Assembly: GCA_032622095.1 (NCBI GenBank)
Contig: CP136069.1
Coordinates: forward strand, 183,079,122-183,143,121
Length of the DNA stretch: 64,000 nucleotides
Reading direction: 5' to 3'
From: Siphonodentalium dalli
Taxonomy: Eukaryota; Mollusca; Scaphopoda; Gadilida; Siphonodentaliidae
The number at the start of each line of letters is the position of its first letter. The first letter of the stretch is position 1. The notes beneath the pieces were generated by a model. It was given only the letters and a program-made list of their open reading frames with translations, was not told the origin of the DNA and made no database searches. This document shows positions 19,674 through 30,229 of the stretch, one piece after another. The translations under genes were made by a program, and so were the position numbers.

Positions 19674-20405
19674 GTTGTGCGGCCTCTGTCAGTAATAACT
19701 TCCAAACATGGCGTCATATCTGTTTTCGTCAGTATACTAGTAAGCACGCTGTTGGGTGTTCCGATGGCTATATTTTTTGGTTACCACACGGAAGTTGTAA
19801 TAATCGGAGGAAAACAGTTCAATGGTTCAGATTGTTCCATAGACGATGATTTCAAAAACTCACGTTGGATTATGGCTTATGCAGGTTTTCAACTACTTAA
19901 CTTCGTGTTTAGTACCACATCGGTAATTTACTTCTATTCGAGGATTCTTCGTCAGGTGTTGATGTTGAGCAAAAGAATGGTAGGAACGGCAGAAGTTCAA
20001 GTATCTAAAAGCAGCATTAACGTTCCATCTGGAACCATCTCAAATGTTCAGTGCAGACAAAGTGGACATTCTAGTGTGGAAATGCGGGTCGTAAGCGGCA
20101 AAGTAATCAAATCTACGAAGACGCATGTTATGTTTGCAATCATTTCTTTTACCATGATATTCTGTTATGCGCCTGTTTTCGTTCTGAATATACTGAACGC
20201 TCCCCTCCAACTTGATGATCGTAGAAAATCGGATCCCATTCTCGACCAGTTGCTTGGATTACTTGAAAAAATGTATGTTCTGAGTTACTGCACCAATCCG
20301 ATTGTCTATACGGCGATGGATGGACGATTCAGAAATGAATTTTGGAAATTGTTGAAAGAGAAGTTCACTCTACACGACAGGATTGATGAACGTTATAATG
20401 TGTAA
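19674..20405 (+). pseudogene. family-A GPCR, 3' half
   Basis: 243 codons that continue the receptor cut at 5452. Visible: VVRPLS of intracellular loop 2, TM4, an extracellular loop with a Cys and NGS glycosylation site, TM5 ending at YSRILRQV, a long third loop, TM6 with FCYAP in place of the usual CWxP, and TM7 with NPIVY, then a helix-8-like GRFRNEFWKLLKEKF. No intron is needed. The last codons, encoding DRIDERYNV and the stop, are identical to part of the 62-bp satellite that follows. Without the 5' half it cannot make a receptor. Confidence 0.85.
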
Positions 20406-20650
20406 CACCGGTCTGGGTAACCTCGTAGCGACATCTCGACAGGACTGATGTACGTTATAATGTGTAACACCGGTTTGGGTAACCTCGTAGCGACATCTCG
20501 ACAGGATTGATGAACGTTATAATGTGTAACACCGGTCTGGGTAACCTCGTAGCGACATCTCGACAGGATTGATGAACGTTATAATGTGTAATACCGGTCT
20601 GGACAACCTCTTAGCGACATCTCGACAGGACTGATGTACGTTATAATGTG
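20370..20650. repeat. 62-bp satellite, left block
   Basis: About four copies of a 62-bp unit containing CGTTATAATGTGTAACACCGG and GTAGCGACATCTCGACAGG. The first copy overlaps the GPCR stop codon. Confidence 0.85.
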
Positions 20651-21430
20651 TATTTCTGAATATTGCTCCTTTTGGAAACTTCAGGTTAATGTCAATAAAA
20701 CAAAACTGATGGTTTTCGGTGGCAAAAGGATTCCAAAATCTCGTATCATGTTTAACGGACAACCTTTGGAAATTGTTTCTCATTTCACGTTCCTTGGAAT
20801 AATCTTTAACAGATCCAGTTCTTATTCCAAAACGATTAAGCAACTCTTAAACAAAGCAAACAGAGCTATGTTTGGCCTGCTAAATAAAGCGAGAAAGATG
20901 AATATTCCCCCGGATCTGCAAATTGAACTATTCGCAAAAACTGTAAAACCGATTCTGCTGTATGGGTGCGAAATATGGGGCTTCCAGCGCCACGAAGATC
21001 TTGAGAAACTACAGCTAAAAAAAATTTAATATGTCCTAGGGCTGAAACCAAGCACATCAAGTGTTATGGTATATGGTGAAACAGGTGTATACCCACTTGT
21101 GATTGATATTAAATGTAGAATTTTAAACTATTGGGCTAATCTTGTTTTTAATAATAATAATATGAAGATTAACAAGATACTGTACGAATATTCCCTGCAT
21201 AAGTCAATAGGACAACAACCTTATGACCCATGGATTAGCCATATTAAACATCTTTTATCGGAATTAGGTATGTCAGATATATGGATCAATCAATTTACAG
21301 AAAGTAGCAATCCCCGCTGGTTTAAAGAACACATCAAGACCACATTTGAGAACCAATTTAAGATAAAATGGAAAAATGATATTAAAAACATGAATAAATG
21401 TAGAACGTATAGGCTTTTTAAGATAAAATT
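20651..21430 (+). pseudogene. LINE reverse-transcriptase fragment inside the satellite
   Basis: Two in-frame pieces separated by a stop at about 21027 encode the late RT region and following domain of a non-LTR element (KLQVNVNKTKLMVFGG, FLGIIF, LLYGCEIWGF, LGLKPSTSSVMVYGETG). 5' and 3' parts are missing. Satellite units abut it on both sides, so it was inserted into, or amplified with, the array. Confidence 0.7.
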
Positions 21431-21845
21431 TGGCATGTGTGACACCGGCCTGGACAACCTCGTAGCGACATCTCGACAGGCCTGATGAACGTTATAATGT
21501 GTAACACCGGTCTGGACAACCTCGTAGCGACATCTCGACAGGCCTGATGGACGTTATAATGTGTAACACCGGTCTGGACAACATCGTAGCGACATCTCGA
21601 CAGGCCTGATGGACGTTATAATGTGTAACACCGGTCTGGACAACCTCGTAGCGACATCTCGACAGGCCTGATGGACGTTATAATGTGTAACACCGGTCTG
21701 GACAACATCGTAGCGACACCTCGACAGGCCTGGTGAACGTTATAATGTGTAACACCGGTCTGGACAACCTCGTAGCGACATCTCGACAGAACTGATGATT
21801 CGTTATAATGTGTAACACCGGTCTGGACAACCTCGTAGCGATACC
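21431..21845. repeat. 62-bp satellite, right block
   Basis: About seven further copies of the unit, more uniform than the left block, typically containing GGTCTGGACAACCTCGTAGC. The array ends at about 21845. Confidence 0.85.
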
Positions 21846-22451
21846 CTTGTATTTTTACTTTAGTAATGTTCGCACCCATGTATTTCACCAAGGTATTTTA
21901 CCGGGATGTAAGTACGCATGTGGGATTCTATTAGATTAAATCTGCCAGAGTTATTCTACCGAAGTAATTTACCTCCATATTAGGGTAAAATTGCCACGGT
22001 AGTACAGATATGCGCGTTCAGAAGCTTTAACATTTGAAATCAATATTGAAGGCTATATAAATCACACATGTGATTACATCAGGTGTTAAACTCTTCTGGA
22101 TTTAGCCTACTTATTTATAAGAATATTCTTGTCCCATTCTGTTAACTTTTGAGTATGACATAGAGTACAATTGGTTTCCACTGATTAACGAACAAAGTAT
22201 GATTTGATTCTCACGAAAGAGACAGAAACACATCAGCTGAGAAATGATATTGTGAAATAGAATTATCGCTCATATCCGTGTAATATTACTCTGGTAAAGC
22301 CAGGTAAACCATGGTTTACAAGGATCTACTCTGGCAAAATATGGTAAGTCAGATAGACAATGCTATATTCTGGTAAAAGCCGTGTAAAGTCCATGTAAAA
22401 AGGACATACGGGTACCGAGGTAAGTTCCAAGTAATGGCATGATGTACCCCA
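21846..22451. other. non-coding with scattered GGTAAA/TTTACC motifs
   Basis: Short motifs of the TGGTAAA / TTTACC / AGAGTAA type recur at irregular 12-26-bp spacing at 21880-22010 and 22280-22400. A similar array is at 47585-47770. No gene. Confidence 0.4.
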
Positions 22452-23985
22452 CTTAAATAAATAATAATGTATAGCATTTTTAAAGCGCCTTATCCCATGA
22501 GGCCCAAAGCGCTCAATGATACAACAGATGACCGAGCTCCAGCACATTTAAACACATATACGCATGTACACACAAACAATAACTACAATGAAATAAATCA
22601 AACAATTCATATACAAATCAGGATGAAGGCTGTGTGTATTGTATAAAACAATGCAGGAAATGTGTGCTCAGCTTTGGTCGTCGTCGTTGCCATAGTGAAG
22701 TTTAAACAGATACGTTTTGAGTTCTGTTTTGAAAGATTCCAAAGTAGCAAAATTCCTAAGTGTAAGCGGGAGTGAATTCCAAAGGTTTGGGCCGTAGCAT
22801 TCAAAAGATCGACGACCATAATTAACAAGGTCACGTTTGGGGACAGCAAGTAATATTTTATCAGCTGACCTTAAGCCTGGTTTACCAGGTACATAGCATG
22901 AAAGAAGAGATTCGATATATACAGGGAGGGGCGAGAGACAGTCAAATTTCTTACAACATAAGACAGCAATTTTATAGTCAATGCGGGCTTGAATTGGTAG
23001 CCAGTGCAGTTCTTTGAACATTGGTGTCAGGTCAGAAAATTTAGGCTTCTTAAGAATCACACGAGCAGCAATGTTCATCATACGTTGAAGTTTATCAATT
23101 TCTGTCTTTGGTAAGCCAGCCAGAAGTGGGTTACAGTAGTCAATCTTGGAAAGAACAAATGACGAAACAAGAGTTTTAGCAGCATCGGTGGTTATGAATG
23201 GCCTGATGTGAGAAATTCTCCTTATATCCAGAAATAGACTTCTGCATAAATTGTTTATGTACACTTCCATTGACAGAGTACTGTCCAGGTGAATGCCCAG
23301 ATATCTGGCACACGACGATGGCTTTATGTCGGAATCACCTATACGAATGCAGTCCAAAGGGGTGTTCTTAATTCTGTGATCTGTTCCAAATAACATTATC
23401 TCGGTTTTGTCATCATTTAAACACAGTTGGTTTGCGCCCATCCAGTTCTTCACTGCCGTTATACATTGCTGCATTTCTGAGATATTGTTGGCGAACTCTG
23501 ATGGTGAGCTGGGCATATAAATCAGTGTATCGTCTGCGTACATGTGGTATTGTAGATTTCTCTGTGTGATGATTTGCCCCAATGGCTTAGTGTACATGAG
23601 ATAAAGCACGGGCCCAATGACTGATCCCCGGGGGACACCAAAGGATAGTTCATATGGTTTGGAACAGAATTCTCCACTGTGAACAGTCTGGATTCTGCCT
23701 GATAGATAGATATGACTTGAACCATTGGAGAACTTTCCCTGAAATTCCGAATGTTTTGTTAAGGCGTGAAATTATGATGTTGTGATCCAAAGTATCAAAG
23801 GCAGCAGAGAGGTCGAGAAATGAGGCTATAGTGACATTGTGATCATCTGCTGCACAAAGCAAGTCGTTGGTGACGCGGACAAGTGCAGTTTCCGTACTGT
23901 GGTGTCGTCGATAAGCTGATTGGAAAGGTTCATTCATGTCATTATCCTCCAGATGTTGTCTGAGTTGATACGTTATACGTTATAC
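22452..23985 (-). mobile_element. CR1/L2-like LINE, 5'-truncated and frameshifted
   Basis: On the minus strand the RT begins inside motif A (FLDLSAAFDTLDHN, 23650-23937). After a frameshift near 23640-23725 it continues with YADDTLIY, YLGIHLDS, SKIDYCNPLLAGLP and the ELHWLPIQARIDYKI tail to 22668. The 3' untranslated part contains AGCGCCTTATCCCATGAGG (plus strand). It ends in an ATTTATTT-like tail at about 22452. It lacks endonuclease and 5' RT, so it is dead. Confidence 0.8.
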
Positions 23986-26140
23986 GTTATACTCTGGTAA
24001 ATCATGCTGTATTACAGTTACATACACAACAATAACCAACATGGGAGCATATATACAGCAATTTTGAGATTGGTTGGACTCCACCTTGCAGAGTTATTTC
24101 AGTTTTGGACTTAAATATACAACAACAAAAAACCCCAACACACCTATGTTTTTGTCCCTAGTTGAAATGCGTTTTGTATCACTTGTATATTATTCTATGG
24201 AATTACCTCACCGCATTCGAAATCAAAGGATATGTGTCATTAGCTGCCACATAGCATTAATATATATATCTTTAATTCCTCCTTGGTAGAAGATTATTAC
24301 AAGAATACATTGAAACAAATTAAAGAAACATAAGCAAAACATGAACATACCATAACCCAAAAAAAAAATGTTGGACAAAAAAGATATAGAAATATATACT
24401 AAAGCAGTTATTCATCACCGCACATGTATACATTCGCGCCATACAAACACAAAACCACATTCGAGCACAGTCACACCAATTCGCTCACAGATTAATGAAC
24501 ATTGTGTACAAGACTACGGAAAACCACACTGTCAGCACATACACATACACACACGCACGCATGTACAAACTCTCACATACACACATATATCCACATGACT
24601 CGCAAATACGAAAAAAACTGAAACCCACTCATTTAGTGGCGGCCACAAACCCCCTACTCACACGGACTGAATCAGCTGTATAGACTCATAGTTATATTAT
24701 CTTGTTAGAAAGCTCCAAGAGAGCTAAGACAACACCATTCAATTCTTATATTAACTAAAGAACATATTTACACTAAAGGATGTAATCCAAGAGAGCAGAG
24801 TACAGCGCCATCGAGCACATAGTGCATTATTCTGCACAAAATTTGAAGTAAGAGTGCGTTAACAATTACAAGGGGGATACTTAACTTCGATAGAATATCA
24901 TTTTTGAAGGAGTTTCCAGAAACGAACTCCATTCATACCAGAAGATTTTTGTTGCTTGGATGAAAAATCGCAGTAAATGTGTTACAGGTATCTGACTAAC
25001 ATGGACAAGACCCGGTGGTAAATGACCTAAGAAAAGTGCAGTTTGTTGTTCTATCGGGAGATTGTCAACAAACTGATATGCTGTAACTGGCAAGCGGTCG
25101 ATGAACAAATACCAGAATTTATTACGGGTGACTGCCAGTGCTGGGCAGAATATTAAGAAATGTTGAACCATGTCAGTATATGTCATCTGGCATGCAGTAC
25201 ATTTGGTTTCGTCTGCAGATGTCGGAGCACACAGTAACTGCAATGCAATGTGGAAGCCTTCTTTCTCTTTGGGATAATACTTACAAACACGCCACATGAA
25301 TGCGATATCTGGACTACTATGCACTAAACGAAATCGTTCAAAAGAAGGGTCACTGTGAATTCGAACCAACCAATCATCTTTCCAAAACAAAGATCCTTGT
25401 TTCACAAGAAGCTTCCAACTACCTTTATTAGGGAAGGTGGCAGTTACCGTGTACTCAGACAAGTACTGAGTCAAACCAAATTGATGAAGGATATCTCGTA
25501 AGTCCCTGAAAAAGATATTTCTGTTAGCATTGTTACAATCATGAACACATTGCAATAGTCTGATAAGGAACACCTTTTTAACCACCTTCTCGGAAGTGAG
25601 GTTGCATAAAGAACAGAGTAGTGATAGTTTACGACGATGGATATAATGCATTAAAGGAGGAGAACCCAGTAAGCCCAGTACCATATCCGTTCGTGTTCTC
25701 ACGTGGAGACCTTGAATGTGCTTAAGACACAGGCGGTGAGCACGTTCGAGGCGTTCACATTCTGTATGTGTTAGCCCACATAGTATTTCGCTTCCATATA
25801 AGCCTTTGGGAATTATAACTGAATTGTAAATTTTAAGGGAACTCATTGGTGTTATTCCGCCTGCATAAATACCAATATTTGATAGTGTAAAGTATGTTTT
25901 CCTCATTTTGGAGCAGATATCTTCAACAAAACATGCTCTAAAGTTATGTTTTCTGAGAGGGATACCTAAGTGAGTAACGCATTCAGCTTCATCCACTCGA
26001 TGTGTACCAATAAACCAGTTTGTTGTGCGCTTTAGTGCCGCGGTTTTTGATTCATTGAATACTATGACATGTGATTTAGACGGGTTATATTTATACCTCC
26101 ACTTTGTACTATATTGCATGCAAACGTCAATTAAAGCACG
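23633..26140. repeat. 2.5-kb tandem unit 1
   Basis: Begins GGACACCAAAGGATAG inside the LINE at 22452-23985 and recurs at 26141 and 29144. It contains the LINE motif-A fragment, a spacer with GTTATAC triplets and an ACACAC-rich microsatellite (24530-24600), and the 3' part of a different LINE on the minus strand. Copies 1 and 2 are nearly identical. Confidence 0.85.
24881..26130 (-). pseudogene. LINE C-terminal ORF (second LINE type), unit 1
   Basis: About 415 codons encode a late RT and C-terminal domain (KWRYKYNPSKSHVIVFNE, HLGIPLRKH, VIIPKGLYGSEILCG) followed by a Cys/His motif (CTACQMTYTDMVQHFLIFCPAL). The upstream RT is missing: the frame is fused near 26131 (TTAA) to the motif-A fragment of the other LINE type, a chimera. 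Confidence 0.75.
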
Positions 26141-27385
26141 GGACACCAAAGGATAGTTCATATGGTTTGGAACAGAATTCTCCACTGTGAACAGTCTGGA
26201 TTCTGCCTGATAGATATGACTTGAACCATTGGAGAACTTTCCCTGAAATTCCGAATGTTTTGTTAAGGCGTGAAATTATGATGTTGTGATCCAAAGTACC
26301 AAAGGCAGCAGAGAGGTCGAGAAATGAGGCTATAGTGACATTGTGATCATCTGCTGCACAAAGCAAGTCGTTGGTGACGCGGACAAGTGCAGTTTCCGTA
26401 CTGTGGTGTCGTCGATAAGCTGATTGGAAAGGTTCATTCATGTCATTATCCTCCAGATGTTGTCTGAGTTGATACGTTATACGTTATACGTTATACTCTG
26501 GTAAATCATGCTGTATTACAGTTACATACACAACAATAACCAACATGGGAGCATATATACAGCAATTTTGAGATTGGTTGGACTCCACCTTGCAGAGTTA
26601 TTTCAGTTTTGGACTTAAATATACAACAACAAAAAACCCCAACACACCTATGTTTTTGTCCCTAGTTGAAATGCGTTTTGTATCACTTGTATATTATTCT
26701 ATGGAATTACCTCACCGCATTCGAAATCAAAGGATATGTGTCATTAGCTGCCACATAGCATTAATATATATATCTTTAATTCCTCCTTGGTAGAAGATTA
26801 TTACAAGAATACATTGAAACAAATTAAAGAAACATAAGCAAAACATGAACATACCATAACCCAAAAAAAAAAATGTTGGACAAAAAAGATATAGAAATAT
26901 ATACTAAAGCAGTTATTCATCACCGCACATGTATACATTCGCGCCATACAAACACAAAACCACATTCGAGCACAGTCACACCAATTCGCTCACAGATTAA
27001 TGAACATTGTGTACAAGACTACGGAAAACCACACTGTCAGCACATACACATACACACACGCACGCATGTACAAACTCTCACATACACACATATATCCACA
27101 TGACTCGCAAATACGAAAAAAACTGAAACCCACTCATTTAGTGGCGGCCACAAACCCCCTACTCACACGGACTGAATCAGCTGTATAGACTCATAGTTGT
27201 ATTATCTTGTTAGAAAGCTCCAAGAGAGCTAAGACAACACCATTCAATTCTTATATTAACTAAAGAACATATTTACACTAAAGGATGTAATCCAAGAGAG
27301 CAGAGTACAGCGCCATCGAGCACATAGTGCATTATTCTGCACAAAATTTGAAGTAAGAGTGCGTTAACAATTACAAGGGGGATAC

Positions 27386-28635
27386 TTAACTTCGATAGAA
27401 TATCATTTTTGAAGGAGTTTCCAGAAACGAACTCCATTCATACCAGAAGATTTTTGTTGCTTGGATGAAAAATCGCAGTAAATGTGTTACAGGTATCTGA
27501 CTAACATGGACAAGACCCGGTGGTAAATGACCTAAGAAAAGTGCAGTTTGTTGTTCTATCGGGAGATTGTCAACAAACTGATATGCTGTAACTGGCAAGC
27601 GGTCGATGAACAAATACCAGAATTTATTACGGGTGACTGCCAGTGCTGGGCAGAATATTAAGAAATGTTGAACCATGTCAGTATATGTCCTCTGGCATGC
27701 AGTACATTTGGTTTCGTCTGCAGATGTCGGAGCACACAGTAACTGCAATGCAATGTGGAAGCCTTCTTTCTCTTTGGGATAATACTTACAAAAACGCCAC
27801 ATGAATGCGATATCTGGACTACTATGCACTAAACGAAATCGTTCAAAAGAAGGGTCACTGTGAATTCGAACCAACCAATCATCTTTCCAAAACAAAGATC
27901 CTTGTTTCACAAGAAGCTTCCAACTACCTTTATTAGGGAAGGTGGCAGTTACCGTGTACTCAGACAAGTACTGAGTCAAACCAAATTGATGAAGGATATC
28001 TCGTAAGTCCCTGAAAAAGATATTTCTGTTAGCATTGTTACAATCATGAACACATTGCAATAGTCTGATAAGGAACACCTTTTTAACCACCTTCTCGGAA
28101 GTGAGGTTGCATAAAGAACAGAGTAGTGATAGTTTACGACGATGGATATAATGCATTAAAGGAGGAGAACCCAGTAACCCCAGTACCATATCCGTTCGTG
28201 TTCTCACGTGGAGACCTTGAATGTGCTTAAGACACAGGCGGTGAGCACGTTCGAGGCGTTCACATTCTGTATGTGTTAGCCCACATAGTATTTCGCTTCC
28301 ATATAAGCCTTTGGGAATTATAACTGAATTGTAAATTTTAAGGGAACTCATTGGTGTTATTCCGCCGGCATAAATACCAATATTTGATAGTGCAAAGTAT
28401 GTTTTCCTCATTTTGGAGCAGATATCTTCAACAAAACATGCTCTAAAGTTATGTTTTCTGAGAGGGATACCTAAGTGAGTAACGCATTCAGCTTCATCCA
28501 CTCGATGTGTACCAATAAACCAGTTTGTTGTGCGCTTTAGTGCCGCGGTTTTTGATTCATTGAATACTATGACATGTGATTTAGACGGGTTATATTTATA
28601 CCTCCACTTTGTACTATATTGCATGCAAACGTCAA
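27386..28635 (-). pseudogene. LINE C-terminal ORF, unit 2
   Basis: Nearly identical to 24881-26130; a few substitutions were seen, such as CQRTY for CQMTY and WRFC for WRVC. Its upstream end is cut by the TTAA MITE at 28636. Confidence 0.75.
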
Positions 28636-29137
28636 TTAAAGGTACGGTTGGCCTTGGCTGTGGGTATCCTGTGAAAATATTTCCACCCGTCAAAAACCGC
28701 CACAAACAGAAAGAACAACAAAATGTAGACAGACTTTGTCCGTATACAAATAAGAAATATCGCATAAATAGTATGTTATTGTCATGTTTTTGACCATTGT
28801 TATGTAAACAAGAGCATAAAAAGTTACTTTTCTGGTGTTTGTTTATATTATGATGGTAAATATAAAGAGCGTTCTTTGTGGGTGAATTCCTGATATGGAA
28901 CGAATAAAGAGCGTTTATGCCATTTGTGTGTGATTAGCCAGCAGCATTGTGTTGTCTTCTGTAACACAATCAGGCTCTTGCTTAGGTAAAATATAGTAAA
29001 TCTTTATGATAACATGATGTTTACGCGATAGTCATGGTATATATGAACGAAACTGTATGCGTTTTAATGTTTTTCTGTTTACGGTGATTGGAACAAATAT
29101 GAATATTTTCGACAACTAAGGCCTCACGTGCCTTTAA
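28636..29137. mobile_element. piggyBac-like MITE, ~500 bp, TTAA target
   Basis: Bounded by TTAA at 28636-28639 and 29134-29137, with imperfect terminal inverted repeats (AAAGGTACGGTTGGCCTTGG and AAAGGCACGTGAGGCCTTAG). The otherwise identical unit 1 has a single TTAA at 26131-26134, a true empty site. Inverted relatives are at 35371-35876 and 39116-39621. Confidence 0.88.
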
Positions 29138-29143
29138 AGCACG

Positions 29144-29928
29144 GGACACCAAAGGATAGTTCATATGGTTTGGAACAGAATTCTCCACTGTGAACAGTCT
29201 GGATTCTGCCTGATAGATATGACTTGAACCATTGGAGAACTTTCCCTGAAATTCCGAATGTTTTGTTAAGGCGTGAAATTATGATGTTGTGATCCAAAGT
29301 ATCAAAGGCAGCAGAGAGGTCGAGAAATGAGGCTATAGTGACATTGTGATCATCTGCTGCACAAAGCAAGTCGTTGGTGACGCGGACAAGTGCAGTTTCC
29401 GTACTGTGGTGTCGTCGATAAGCTGATTGGAAAGGTTCATTCATGTCATTATCCTCCAGATGTTGTCTGAGTTGATACGTTATACGTTATACTCTGGTAA
29501 ATCATGCTGTATTACAGTTACATACACAACAATAACCAACATGGGAGCATATATACAGCAATTTTGAGATTGGTTGGACTCCACCTTGCAGAGTTATTTC
29601 AGTTTTGGACTTAAATATACAACAACAAAAAACCCCAACACACCTATGTTTTTGTCCCTAGTTGAAATGCGTTTTGTATCACTTGTATATTATTCTATGG
29701 AATTACCTCACCGCATTCGAAATCAAAGGATATGTGTCATTAGCTGCCACATAGCATTAATATATATATCTTTAATTCCTCCTTGGTAGAAGATTATTAC
29801 AAGAATACATTGAAACAAATTAAAGAAACATAAGCAAAACATGAACATACCATAACCCAAAAAAAAAAATGTTGGACAAAAAAGATATAGAAATATATAC
29901 TAAAGCAGTTATTCATCACCGCACATGT
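29144..29928. repeat. 2.5-kb tandem unit 3, truncated
   Basis: Follows units 1 and 2 until about 29928, after CGCACATGTAT, where the 2A-bearing LINE begins. The rest of the unit is not found downstream of that LINE. Confidence 0.8.
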
Positions 29929-30229
29929 ATTACATGAAGTAATTAATATATCATATAGCCACTGCCCGTATATGGGCGGACTTGCATAATTACAGAATGT
30001 TTATGTTTCTATTCTTATTTCCTATTACTCTCTCCCTTTCCTTGGACCCACACTCTGCTTGCTTATACATACTTGGAATGTCTCCTGTTTATACATTTCT
30101 TAATTTGTTGCTCTTTTCTCTTTCTCTTTTTGTGAACAAACAATCTGAAGTGGTCCGGCGACCGGATGTCATTCACTGGGTTTATGTCGCGAGCCGGTCC
30201 TCCCCATTTGTAAGTAATTATATTATTAA

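Larger units (their letters stand above)
26141..29143. repeat. 2.5-kb tandem unit 2, with MITE insertion
   Basis: Same order as unit 1, offset about 2,504 bp, plus a ~500-bp TTAA element inserted at 28636. Confidence 0.85.

Noticed and set aside
24368-24683. His/Thr-rich frames repeated in the 2.5-kb units
   Set aside because: They read the CACACA/CATACA microsatellite of the repeat; identity between copies reflects recent duplication, not coding constraint.
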